Shown here: one piece after another, positions 32,967-41,266 of the stretch | Layout of the letters: each line of letters starts with the position of its first letter | How positions within the stretch are numbered: position 1 is the first letter of the stretch | DNA from: an uncultured Acetatifactor sp. | GTDB lineage: Bacteria > Bacillota > Clostridia > Lachnospirales > Lachnospiraceae | DNA: 64,000 nucleotides | Reading direction: 5' to 3' | Assembly (NCBI GenBank): GCA_910589655.1 | Contig: CAJUTJ010000174.1 | Location: 43,179 to 107,178, forward strand | The notes under the pieces: model-generated | Told to the model about the DNA's origin: nothing | What the model saw: the letters and a program-made list of their open reading frames with translations, nothing else | Databases searched by the model: none | Made by a program: the position numbers and the translations under genes

Positions 32967-34546
32967 AACGGACAGGAGGCGGCTAGGAGCTTTAAAGGGC
33001 ATTTTCAGAGAAAATATATCCATAAGGTTATGGATATGGACTATGACAGGCTGGAAAGCCAGAACAGACAGACGGTTTTGGGCAATGTGACGGATACCGT
33101 AGGTAAAGGGAAAAATTTGAATGGGCTGATTTTCTTAAGCTTTGTGATGGAAGATATGGGCTTGGTAGCGGTGTATGGGGTTCTGCTCTGCCTCGCCAAT
33201 CCTCTGCTCACGGCGGCAGTGTTGGCAACGGTTTTTGTGGATTTACGGCTCTTGGCTTTTGCCAGAAAAAAGCATAGTCAGTATTATGAGGAACTGAGCA
33301 TACAGTCCAGAAGGATGAATTATATTAACACACAGTCCCAGAGTGCGGCTGCGGGGAAGGATATCCGTGTATATAAGCTGCTGGATTGGTTTCTGAAAAA
33401 GTATGACGAATCCTTACAGGCCATGAACAGAACCCACGGGAAAATCATGGTATGGTATACGAACAGGCTGCTCGTAGGGGCGGCGCTGGCTTTCCTGCGG
33501 AATATGTTCGTCTATGCATGGCTGATGTGGCAGCTGGTGCAAGGCCGTATCGGAGCGTCGGATTTTGTGTTTTACGTAGGGCTGGTAAACGGTCTTGCGG
33601 ACAGTTTTGAGATGACCATGCGGCAGATTATGAGTCTCAGCAGTACCAGTCTGGCTTTCGGTTACATCCGGGAACTCTTGGGCTGGGAGGATGACTGGAA
33701 AAGAGGGGAAGGCATCGGGGAAGAGGCGATGTACAGTTTATGGCTCTGGAAAAAAGAAAGTACGATGGCTCCATTCCGTTGGAGAAACGCAGGGACAATA
33801 AATTTTCCGTGGAGTTCGAACATGTTTCTTTTAAATATCCCGGCTCTGAGGAATATGTAATAAAGGATCTGAACCTAAGCTTTGTCATCGGAGAGCGTAT
33901 GGCAATCGTGGGGAAAAACGGTTCCGGTAAAACTACATTTATTAAGCTGCTATGCAGACTTTATGATGTGACGGAAGGGTGTATTAAAGTCAACGGCGTA
34001 GATATCCGCAAATATGATTATCAGGAATATTGCCGACTGTTTGCCGCCGTTTTTCAGGATTTTCAAATGTTTGCATTTCCTCTGGGAGAGAATATTGCCG
34101 GCGGGGAAGACGTGATACAAGAGAAAGCGGTGGACGCGCTGAACAGGGCAGGGATGGGAGAACGGCTGGAACGTCTTCCCGGAAAGCTGGATACTTATGT
34201 GGGGAAGGAGTTCTCCGATGAGGGTGTAACCTTTTCCGGCGGGGAGAAGCAGAAGATGGCCATTGCCAGAGCCATTTACAAGGATGCCCCCTTTGTCATT
34301 ATGGACGAGCCCACGGCGGCGCTGGATCCCGTGTCGGAGTGTGAGGTTTTTGCGGGATTTGACCGGATGGTGGGAAATAAGACGGCTATCTATATTTCCC
34401 ACAGGCTGGCTTCCTGCCGTTTCTGTCAGGATATCATAGTTTTTGACGGAGGGCGGGTGGTACAGCGTGGCAGTCATGAGGAACTGGAGACTCAGGAAGG
34501 GCTGTACAGGGAGCTTTGGGAGGCTCAGGCCAGGTATTATCAATGA
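32967..34546 (+). pseudogene. Decayed ABC exporter (membrane + ATPase), 5' deletion and frameshift
   Basis: Two frames together spell one exporter half. The first (to about 33735) starts in the middle of the membrane domain (KYIHKVMDMDYDRLE), so the first two helices are missing. After GEGIGEE the homology jumps to another frame with EKRKYDGSIPLEKRRDN and continues to 34546. The ATPase part is intact: Walker A GKNGSGKTT, signature FSGGEKQK, Walker B FVIMDEPTAALD and H-loop ISHR. A ribosome could start at 33740 and make only the ATPase, but without its membrane part this would not transport. The family is the multidrug or peptide exporter type. I class it as a pseudogene because both lesions are needed to explain the layout; a sequencing error could account for the shift but not for the 5' loss. 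Confidence 0.8.
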
Positions 34547-34586
34547 CGGGGAAATGCTTTTTCAGGCACATCCCGCAAAGCATGGG

Positions 34587-34687
34587 AGGTCAACGATGCC
34601 CCACATTGCCTCCCCCATCCGCCTTGCGCGAAATCGCTGTTTTGCGGTTTCTGTGCACGCGTTACTGGTCGCGGAGTGAACAGTAAC
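34587..34687. repeat. Family C copy joined to a partial family A element
   Basis: 34587-34627 repeats the family C stretch of 11968. 34626-34657 matches the internal part of family A (GCGCGAAATCGCTGTTTTGC). 34670-34687 matches its right end (GTGAACAGTAAC). The left end of the element is missing, so it is a remnant. Confidence 0.7.
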
Positions 34688-34807
34688 GTTTGGGACGCTG
34701 CAATGGTGAAGACCCTGTAATGGAAGTTGAACGCTGGTTAGATTTGTGTTAGACTGTAAGCGGGTCGATTCGACAAATCCGGATTTTCGCAAAGGAGAAG
34801 ATTACAT

Positions 34808-35647
34808 ATGTCAGAACTACGATTTGAGGACATTTTGATAAATGCCGGGACAGATGAGTTTGATAGGATGACCGGCTATGCGGAATTCCCCTACTTTCAC
34901 AAACAGATTGAGGTGGTCTGCGAAGAGGGTGTTACGGCAGAATACGCTGCCCGGTCCATTCAGTGGCTGGCAGAAGTAGATGAGGCTCAAGTCAGGGAAA
35001 TCTGCCAATACGCTTTGTACTACCTTCAGGATGAGTTGGAATCTACAAGCAAGGGAGAACTGCTGGACGAGAACATACAACACATTCAGGAACCGCTGGA
35101 GATTCTTCGCTATATGGAGTTTTCCGGCTTGGACATCAAGCTTCCCAAGGAACCGGAAATCCCTGTACTGAACTTGAGCGGCGGCTGTGACTGGCAGGAG
35201 GACGAGGGTTTGCACTGCCTGATAAAAAATGGACATGTGGTCTACATGGGTTCTTGGAACGATGAGGATGTGTGGGATGAGCATCTGCTGGATGATGACC
35301 AATATCTTGTCAATTATGTGCTATATCCCCAGCGTAAGGCATTACAGCAAAAAGCAGCGGAACGGCTGAAACAGCATCCGCCAAAACAAATTCCCCATCT
35401 GGAATTTGCCATGAATTCTCCAGTCAGAAAATTTGTGGAGTTTCTTCTTGCCAAAGAGGAACACTGTACCCCGGAGGAAGCGTGGGCAAAACTGGAGGGA
35501 ACGCGCTTGATGGCTCTTTTGCAGGAGGATATTTCTCTGGCATGGGAGGATGCTTCATTGTTGTATCGCTGTTATTGCATGGAGCGCGACTCGGGAGCGG
35601 TAGATATGGAGGTTTACCTTTGGGAACAGACTCATTTGGAGCCGTGA
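34808..35647 (+). CDS. Unknown acidic protein, possibly DUF6985-type
   Basis: 279 residues, strongly acidic, no membrane segment or signal peptide. The N-terminal 150 residues include YAEFPYFHKQIEVVCEEGVT and a helical part. The YFxKxIxV pattern followed by EYAxxxxxxLA recalls DUF6985 domains, which I know only as uncharacterised proteins. The C-terminal part is helical. AAAGGAG lies about 11 bases ahead of the ATG. A promoter-like region with TTGTGTTAGACT stands before it. The gene is alone between repeat remnants, like a cargo gene, and I cannot give it a role. Confidence 0.6.
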   Translation: MSELRFEDILINAGTDEFDRMTGYAEFPYFHKQIEVVCEEGVTAEYAARSIQWLAEVDEAQVREICQYALYYLQDELESTSKGELLDENIQHIQEPLEILRYMEFSGLDIKLPKEPEIPVLNLSGGCDWQEDEGLHCLIKNGHVVYMGSWNDEDVWDEHLLDDDQYLVNYVLYPQRKALQQKAAERLKQHPPKQIPHLEFAMNSPVRKFVEFLLAKEEHCTPEEAWAKLEGTRLMALLQEDISLAWEDASLLYRCYCMERDSGAVDMEVYLWEQTHLEP

Positions 35648-36069
35648 AACACAGTCACGCAAAAAGCGCGTGAAAACGCCTCGCGGTAGCGTGAGGTTGA
35701 AAAGTAACATGCAGACAGCACAATCACGGCAGGATATTTCCCTTGAGGTTTTCATGGAAGTAGAATATAATATTTTCATATTCAGGTAATTATTTGTATC
35801 GTAAATGATTTGCACTGCTTAATGCTACATGCAATGTGCAGGACGGATTTGGACAGAAAAAACCGGAGGCGCGCAGCGCTTCGCTGCGAAGGTCTGCCTT
35901 TTAGGCGGTGAAATGCAGTGTGGGATGCTGCGGAAAGGATCCGACTCCATGAAAACCACAGAGAAAATTGCTTCGGGAAAGAAGCATAAGCTTAACGGTG
36001 TTATTGTAAAAGAGAGCATTTGAGATAATACAGATTGGGAATAGGACAGATATTCCCAGTCTGTGTTTT
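35648..36069. other. Repeat remnants, tiny frames and a terminator
   Basis: 35666-35708 resembles the left end of family A in reverse orientation (ends in AGTAAC). 35868-35890 holds a GCGCGCAGCGCTTCGCTGCG palindrome. A 24-codon frame (35949-36023) reads MKTTEKIASGKKHKLNGVIV and may be the first residues of the decayed channel that follows. No full gene is seen. Confidence 0.45.
36030..36068 (+). terminator. Hairpin with T-run
   Basis: ACAGATTGGGAATA (36030-36043) pairs with TATTCCCAGTCTGT (36051-36064), with one G-T pair, followed by GTTTTG. Confidence 0.6.
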
Positions 36070-36540
36070 GATGTATTTATTGTCTTTGTCATTCTGTCGA
36101 ATATCTCCGTCACCTTTCTCCAAACTTTCGACAGGCTTGGGGAGTATAGAAAATATTGGGAATCGTTGAGCTTGTTACCATGGTGTTTTTTCCTGCAGAG
36201 TATTTGCTGCGCATCCGGACGGCGGATTATCTGCATCCAAAGAAATCTCGTCCGGCGGGGTATGGGGATTTCTGGTTTCTTTTTACGGTATCGTGGATCT
36301 GATGACGATTCTTCCTTATTTTTTACTTTTTTTTGTTCATGGTGGAGCCGTAGCGTTTCGGATGCCGAGAGTAGTGAGGAGCTTGCGCTTGTTCAAGATT
36401 AATTCACGGTATGATGCGTTCAATGTGATTACGGAAGTCATAAGAGATAAGATAAACGCTCTGGTATCCTCCATTTTCATGGTGCTTGTGCTGATGCTGG
36501 AAAAGGGAGGAGATCCGCCAAAGCGGGCATTTTCATCTTG
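36070..36540 (+). pseudogene. Decayed voltage-gated K+ channel
   Basis: Three frames in a row give the order expected of a six-helix channel: S1 (DVFIVFVILSNISVTFLQTF, 36070 on), then after a shift S2 (MVFFPAEYLLRIR, around 36178), then after a second shift S3-S4 (DLMTILPYFLLFFVHGGAV and the Arg-rich RMPRVVRSLRLFKINSRYDA, 36293-36420) and the beginning of S5 (FMVLVLMLE). The pore with its selectivity filter is lost where the frame ends at 36540. Two shifts, no start and a missing pore show a dead gene. It lies directly before the exonuclease III gene. Confidence 0.75.
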
Positions 36541-36577
36541 ATTTAAGTCGCAGCGGAGCTGCGGTATGGAGGTTAGT

Positions 36578-37330
36578 ATGAAATTGATATCATGGAATGT
36601 AAATGGGTTAAGGGCATGTCTGCAAAAAGGCTTTATGGACTTTTTTCAAGAGGCGGATGCGGATATTTTCTGTCTTCAGGAGACAAAGCTTCAACAGGGG
36701 CAGCATGATCTGGAAATGCCGGGTTATTATCAATATTGGAATTATGCGGAGAAAAAAGGCTATTCCGGAACGGCTCTTTTTTCCAAGGAGAAGCCTTTGC
36801 AGGTGACCAACGGAATCGGTGTGGAGGAGCATGACCATGAAGGCCGGGTGATTACGGCGGAGTATCCGGAGTATTACGTGGTGACAGTGTATGTGCCGAA
36901 TTCTCAGCGCGAGCTTGCCAGATTGAAGTACCGCATGGAGTGGGAGGAAGCTTTTCTCCAATATCTGAAAGGGCTGGAGGAGAAGAAACCTGTGATTTTC
37001 TGTGGGGATCTCAATGTGGCACATAAGGAAATCGACTTAAAAAATCCGAAGTCAAATCATAAAAATGCAGGTTTTACGGATGAGGAGAGAGATTGCTTCG
37101 GAAAGGTATTAAAAAGCGGTTTTGTAGATACTTTCCGGCATTTTTATCCGGATTTGGAAGGAATATATTCATGGTGGTCCTATATGTTTCAGGCCAGAGC
37201 CAAGAATGCGGGGTGGCGGATTGATTATTTTGTTGTGTCCGAGGCTTTGAAAGGAAGGCTCACGGATGCAAAAATTCATACGCAGGTAATGGGTTCCGAC
37301 CATTGTCCGGTGGAATTGGATATGGAATGA
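36578..37330 (+). CDS. xth: Exodeoxyribonuclease III / AP endonuclease
   Basis: 250 residues, full length for the ExoIII/APE1 family. The motifs run in order: LISWNVNGLRA, IFCLQETKLQ (metal Glu), YSGTALFSKEKP, FCGDLNVAHKEIDLKNPK (catalytic Asp and Asn), YSWWSYMFQARAKNAGWRIDYF and GSDHCPVELD (Asp-His pair). It cuts DNA at abasic sites and removes blocked 3' ends in base excision repair. ATG 36578 has GGAGGT 5 bases ahead; the ATG at 36566 lies within that site. The repair gene ogt follows, so the two may share a theme, though 119 bases separate them. Confidence 0.95.
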   Translation: MKLISWNVNGLRACLQKGFMDFFQEADADIFCLQETKLQQGQHDLEMPGYYQYWNYAEKKGYSGTALFSKEKPLQVTNGIGVEEHDHEGRVITAEYPEYYVVTVYVPNSQRELARLKYRMEWEEAFLQYLKGLEEKKPVIFCGDLNVAHKEIDLKNPKSNHKNAGFTDEERDCFGKVLKSGFVDTFRHFYPDLEGIYSWWSYMFQARAKNAGWRIDYFVVSEALKGRLTDAKIHTQVMGSDHCPVELDME

Positions 37331-37449
37331 CAGGGAATGTATGCCCGGTTCACTGTTGGTAAGGAATAATTGTTGCGGCGGCAATTTCCGATATCGAAAA
37401 TTGCTGACAGTGACAATGGCGGCAGCAAAAGAAGAAAGGATGTGGGATA

Positions 37450-38133
37450 ATGCTATATCAAAAAAGTTATCCTTCCCCTATGGGGGAGCTGACCATGGTA
37501 AGTGACGGGAAGGCATTGACGGCGCTTTCTTTTCAGGGAGAGAAGTATAATGCGGCAGTGTCTGCGGAGGAATCCCGAACAGACCGCAAAGCGGCAGCCA
37601 TGGAGGAAGCCAAGAGGCTTGACAGGATAGTGGTTGATATAGAGGAATTCCTGATGGATAATCAAACAGCAGGTGCATCGGAGAAAAAGGGTGCATATGG
37701 TACAGAAGAAGGGGAATACGGTACGGAAAAGAGGGAGAAATGCGGGGTGGATTCAACGGAAATAAGCGGTGCGGAAGCTGTTTTTGAGCGCACAAAGAAA
37801 TGGCTAGACAGTTATTTTTCAGGGCATAATCCGGACTTTACCCCTCCCATATGCTTAAAAGGCACATCTTTTCAGGAAGATGTGTGGGAAATTTTGAAGC
37901 GGATTCCCTACGGGAAAGTAATTTCTTACGGCGCAATTGCCCGCCAGATTGCGGAGAAACGCGGGCTTAAACGAATGTCCGCTCAGGCAGTGGGCGGAGC
38001 CGTCGGCCGCAATCCCATTGCCATTATTGTACCTTGCCATCGGGTGATCGGTTCCGACGGAAGCCTTACCGGTTATGCCGGAGGATTGGACAAGAAGACA
38101 AAACTGCTGAGAATAGAAGGAGTGCTGACATAA
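37450..38133 (+). CDS. ogt: Methylated-DNA-[protein]-cysteine S-methyltransferase
   Basis: 227 residues. The C-terminal part is complete: TSFQEDVWEILKRIPYGKVISYGAIA, the recognition helix with MSAQAVGGAVGRNP, the active site IVPCHRVI (acceptor Cys about 200) and GYAGGLDKKTKLL. It removes O6-methyl from guanine by transfer to its own Cys, once per molecule. A low-complexity stretch of about 40 residues (about 75-115, with repeated GAYGTEE / GEYGTEK) sits between the N-terminal fold and the DNA-binding part; ordinary Ogt proteins are about 160-180 long. ATG 37450 follows AAGAAAGGA. Confidence 0.93.
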   Translation: MLYQKSYPSPMGELTMVSDGKALTALSFQGEKYNAAVSAEESRTDRKAAAMEEAKRLDRIVVDIEEFLMDNQTAGASEKKGAYGTEEGEYGTEKREKCGVDSTEISGAEAVFERTKKWLDSYFSGHNPDFTPPICLKGTSFQEDVWEILKRIPYGKVISYGAIARQIAEKRGLKRMSAQAVGGAVGRNPIAIIVPCHRVIGSDGSLTGYAGGLDKKTKLLRIEGVLT

Positions 38134-38193
38134 TTCAGGCTCAAATGATTACCGGTTGAAAAGACTGAGGATTCTAAAAAGAATATATTACCG

Positions 38194-38340
38194 ATGTATC
38201 ATGTGGAGAGTGCAATTCAAGAAAATATTAACAATGTATGTCAGGAAAATATTTATGAAATTACGAACCGGGAAATGGGGTTGGCCGATATTAGTCTGGA
38301 AGCGGCTTCTCGATTCAACAATATAAATTCCAAAGAATAG
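38194..38340 (+). CDS. Possible 48-residue protein or gene fragment
   Basis: A short frame starts MYHVESAIQENINNVCQENI and ends at a TAG 14 bases before a good terminator. The sequence is polar and helical, with an Asn/Glu-rich pattern. No proper ribosome site precedes the ATG, and the frame is open for several codons before it. That fits a remnant of a longer gene that kept its terminator. I do not recognise it. Confidence 0.3.
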   Translation: MYHVESAIQENINNVCQENIYEITNREMGLADISLEAASRFNNINSKE

Positions 38341-38353
38341 AATTTGAATTTCC

Positions 38354-38390
38354 AAAGGCATATTAAAAGTCATAGTATGCCTTTGTTTAG
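38354..38390 (+). terminator. Hairpin terminator
   Basis: AAAGGCATA (38354-38362) pairs with TATGCCTTT (38376-38384), followed by GTTTAG. Confidence 0.6.
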
Positions 38391-38446
38391 ATAACACATC
38401 GGTTTAAATTTTTCAAACTCTGTCAAAGGATAAAAGGAGGAAAAAG

Positions 38447-39217
38447 ATGATTATTGAAAACGAATTTCCCATTTTGGAGTATAGTACGGAAAGCATAGGG
38501 ATCATAGATCCGAAAACAAGCAAGGAACCATTTCCCCGCCTGTGCATTATGACATTTTTCAGGGATGTGTTAGAATCTTTTCTTGGTAAATATCAGAGCG
38601 AGAAAATCGGGACATATGTATCCGAGATGCGGGAATTTAATGCCTATAAGCTTAAGTATAAAGAGACTGAGATCTGTATAATACAGGCTGTGGTGGGATC
38701 CGGTTCCATAGCAATGATGACGGATTGGCTGTACGGAAACGGAGTGGAAGTGCTGTTATGCTGCGGATGCTGCGGTGTGCTTGTGGATATTCCGGCAGGT
38801 GATGTGATTGTCCCTGTCCGGGCATTGAGGGACGATGGCGCTTCCTATAAATATCTGCCTCCAAGCAAGTACATAGAATTGGATCAGAGGCCGGTGCAGG
38901 TATTTAAAGATGTACTGGAAGAATATAAGATACCGTACATAGAATGTACAACATGGTCAACGGACGGTTTTTACAGGGAGACGAAAGAAATGGTGGAGCA
39001 TAGAGTGGGACAGGGCTGTCAGGCTGTCGAAATGGAGTGCTCCACCATGGCTGCCATATCACAATTTCGGAATAAAATATTTGGCCAGCTGCTGTACAGC
39101 GGAGATATTTTGGTGGGAACGGATGAGTATGATGACAGAAATTGGTTCAAAAATGTATCGGCAAGGGAGAGGATTTTCCGGATTACATTGGAGTCTTTGA
39201 TTAGGTTTTCTCATTAA
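38447..39217 (+). CDS. Nucleoside phosphorylase (uridine phosphorylase-like)
   Basis: 256 residues of the PNP/UDP family-1 fold. Recognisable blocks are VVGSGSIAMMTDWLYGNGVEVLLCCGCCG (phosphate and ribose site), VPVRALRDDGASYKYLPPS (usually RDDGTS..Y) and QAVEMECSTMAAIS with the conserved Glu-Met-Glu that binds ribose. Late in the protein, GDILVGTDEYDDRNW resembles the purine-selecting loop. It should split a nucleoside with phosphate to base and ribose-1-phosphate; whether for uridine or purines is not certain. AAAGGAGG stands 8 bases before the ATG. Confidence 0.85.
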   Translation: MIIENEFPILEYSTESIGIIDPKTSKEPFPRLCIMTFFRDVLESFLGKYQSEKIGTYVSEMREFNAYKLKYKETEICIIQAVVGSGSIAMMTDWLYGNGVEVLLCCGCCGVLVDIPAGDVIVPVRALRDDGASYKYLPPSKYIELDQRPVQVFKDVLEEYKIPYIECTTWSTDGFYRETKEMVEHRVGQGCQAVEMECSTMAAISQFRNKIFGQLLYSGDILVGTDEYDDRNWFKNVSARERIFRITLESLIRFSH

Positions 39218-39379
39218 TGTGAGCTGTTTCTTATGGGAAGAATTATTTACTGGCGGAAAGATTATTCGGAAAAAATGCTGTAATCAGGAACCGGAGACTA
39301 TTTTTTCTCGTTTATACTTTTAGAAGCGTGTGGCAATGCCCTGCTTGATCAATGCAAATATAGCGTAAATGCTTGATTG

Positions 39380-39480
39380 TGTTTGTGCCGAAGCGTCACA
39401 AATTCCATGATGGCAGAGCGAAATCTGATATTTCGCTCGCCTCCTCAGCGTAAAACGCTTCGGAATGGAGGAAAGGTTGA
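39380..39480 (+). repeat. Family D structured unit, copy 2
   Basis: It is the same order as at 15355, from GTGCCGAAGCGTCACA to ATGGAGGAAAGG. In this copy the first ATG after the ribosome site (39487) is followed by only two codons and TAA, so the lipoprotein does not use it. The rest of 39218-39564 holds no gene. Confidence 0.75.
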
Positions 39481-39511
39481 ATAGAAATGCGTATTTAACT
39501 ATTGATTTGAG

Positions 39512-39551
39512 TGCGCAAGAGGGTGTGTAAACACCCCTCTTTAGGCGCGCA
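39512..39551. repeat. Hairpin before the lipoprotein gene
   Basis: TGCGC-AAGAGGGTGT pairs with ACACCCCTCTT-GCGCGCA around a GTAA loop. The same AGAGGGTGTGTAA arm occurs in the family B unit at 15028-15047. Confidence 0.55.
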
Positions 39552-39564
39552 GATGGGAGTAAAT

Positions 39565-40659
39565 ATGAGAAAAAAACTGTTTATTCTAACAATGTCCGTA
39601 TCATTGATTCTTTCCGCCTGTGGGAACCAGACCGGTGAAAGGGGAGAAAACGGCGATAATTCTTCTGTTCAGGCTGTCGAAGAGGTATTGCCGGAGAATG
39701 GTAATCCGGCACCGAGGACGTTAGGCCAACTGAGTGCCGGACCGGTGAATACAGATAACCTTGGAAACGAAGCACCGGGAATATCAAATCCGGAGCCCCA
39801 ATCTGCCGGAGCGTTTACCGTGCAGCAGGAGGGAAGTGCGGGTACGCTGCAGGTGACACTGCCGGAAGGATGGGCATACGAAACTTTTCCGGAGGACAGC
39901 GGGCAGCTGAGAGCGGGAGATTACGGTATCCGCTTTTATCCCCAAGGGGAATCCGAGGGCTGTATTGAACTAGGCTATATAGAATTTTTCGGTGTCTGCG
40001 GGACAGGGCTGGAAGAGAAGAATGTGACGCTGGCCGGAGATGCGGCCAACATCGGGACTTATGACAACCATGACTACTGGGATTTTATACGTTTTAGAGG
40101 GAAGAATGAAGGCATTGTGGCTCAGTCTTATGATGTGAAAGACTGGTGGCAGGAATATGAGACGCAGGTATTGGAAATTCTGGATACGGCCTGTCTGATT
40201 CAGACAGATGCAACAGGACAGGGAGCCGGAAGGGAAGCCGATACTATTTCATGCGGTACAAATCAGGAGCCTGAAAACGGAACGGAAGAGGATTCCTATC
40301 TTGAAAAAATCGGTTTGTCCCTGAGTGTGGAAGAGAGCACGGCTGCAGGGGCAACACTGGTGTTCCGGCAGAGCGGCGGAGAGCCCGAGGGAGAACTTTC
40401 CTTTGGGACACAATTCCGTATGGAAAGATATGAGAGCGGAGAGTGGATTCAAGTGCCTGTTGTGAGGACGGAGAACTATATGTTTGAGGCCGTTGCGTAC
40501 AGTATCGGGATGGATCAGGATACGGAGTATCGGTTTGAGTGGAAGTGGCTGTATGGGGAATTGGAACCCGGAAATTATAGAATCGGCAAAACCGTGCATG
40601 ACTTCAGAAAGACAGCCGATTTTGATTCCTATGAGATTTATGGGTACTTTGATATCTAA
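39565..40659 (+). CDS. Secreted lipoprotein of unknown function
   Basis: 364 residues. The signal peptide MRKKLFILTMSVSLILSACG ends in a lipobox (LSAC; lipidated Cys at residue 20), so it is anchored outside the membrane. A disordered Gly/Asn/Pro-rich segment follows to about residue 90. Then come two beta-rich parts: about 95-215, with a GWAYETFPEDSG beginning, and about 240-364, starting YLEKIGLSLSVEESTAAGATLVF. The second part resembles the immunoglobulin-like bacterial domain often described as blocking-type, with conserved EWIQVPV and LEPGNYRI. No enzyme motif is seen. ATG 39565 has GGGAG ahead; earlier ATGs lack a signal sequence. Confidence 0.75.
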   Translation: MRKKLFILTMSVSLILSACGNQTGERGENGDNSSVQAVEEVLPENGNPAPRTLGQLSAGPVNTDNLGNEAPGISNPEPQSAGAFTVQQEGSAGTLQVTLPEGWAYETFPEDSGQLRAGDYGIRFYPQGESEGCIELGYIEFFGVCGTGLEEKNVTLAGDAANIGTYDNHDYWDFIRFRGKNEGIVAQSYDVKDWWQEYETQVLEILDTACLIQTDATGQGAGREADTISCGTNQEPENGTEEDSYLEKIGLSLSVEESTAAGATLVFRQSGGEPEGELSFGTQFRMERYESGEWIQVPVVRTENYMFEAVAYSIGMDQDTEYRFEWKWLYGELEPGNYRIGKTVHDFRKTADFDSYEIYGYFDI

Positions 40660-40727
40660 TGTGCTGACTGCCGTTGGTTTCCCGAAATATCTTGTTTGAA
40701 TTTCCAAATCGATTCAAAAAGGGTTGA

Positions 40728-40830
40728 TTGCCTGTGCCGACACAAATTCCATGACGGCAGAGCGAAATTTGATATTTCGCTCGCCTTCTCAGCGTAAAAC
40801 GCTTCGGAATGGAGGAAAGGTTGAATAAAA
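40728..40830 (+). repeat. Family D structured unit, copy 3, in a gene leader
   Basis: It runs from TGCCTGTGCCGACACAAATT to ATGGAGGAAAGG. Here the ATG 18 bases beyond GGAGG starts the thioesterase gene. The hairpin GCGAAAT.../ATTTCGC is kept, while the first CCGAAGCG arm is shortened. Confidence 0.7.
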
Positions 40831-41259
40831 ATGTATATATACAAAAGAAAAGCACAATATCATGAGACGGATCAGATGGGAATTATCCATCATTCCAATT
40901 ATGTGAAATGGATGGAAGAGGCCAGAGTGGCTTTTTTAGACCATGTAGGGCTGGGATATGGGAAAGTGGAAGGATTGGGAATCGCGTCCCCTGTTGTGGC
41001 AATTTCCGTGGAATATAAGAAGCCGGTGCTGTTTGGCGATGAGGTGGAGGTCCGCGTGAAAGTACAGAAGTACAGTGGGGCAGTGATGGAATTCAGCTAT
41101 GAACTCTATAATTTGACCAGAGGAGAAATCTGTACAAGGGCATCTTCCAGACATTGCTTTTTGAAGGAGAATATCGTTGTTTCCTTAAAGAGAGAGCTGC
41201 CGGAATTAGATCGGTTGATGACCGATTACATGACAGAACAGGATAAAGAAGGTATGTAG
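40831..41259 (+). CDS. Hotdog-fold acyl-CoA thioesterase (YbgC/4HBT-like)
   Basis: 142 residues. The hotdog fold is plain from YHETDQMGIIHHSNYVKWMEEAR (catalytic Asp in TDQMG) and the strand VEYKKPVLFGDEVEVRVKV. The family hydrolyses acyl-CoA or acyl-ACP thioesters; the natural substrate is unknown. It starts at ATG 40831 directly after a family D repeat, which carries the only good ribosome site (GGAGGAAAGG). The next gene begins 7 bases after its stop, so the two form a short operon. Confidence 0.9.
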   Translation: MYIYKRKAQYHETDQMGIIHHSNYVKWMEEARVAFLDHVGLGYGKVEGLGIASPVVAISVEYKKPVLFGDEVEVRVKVQKYSGAVMEFSYELYNLTRGEICTRASSRHCFLKENIVVSLKRELPELDRLMTDYMTEQDKEGM

Positions 41260-41266
41260 GTAACTA

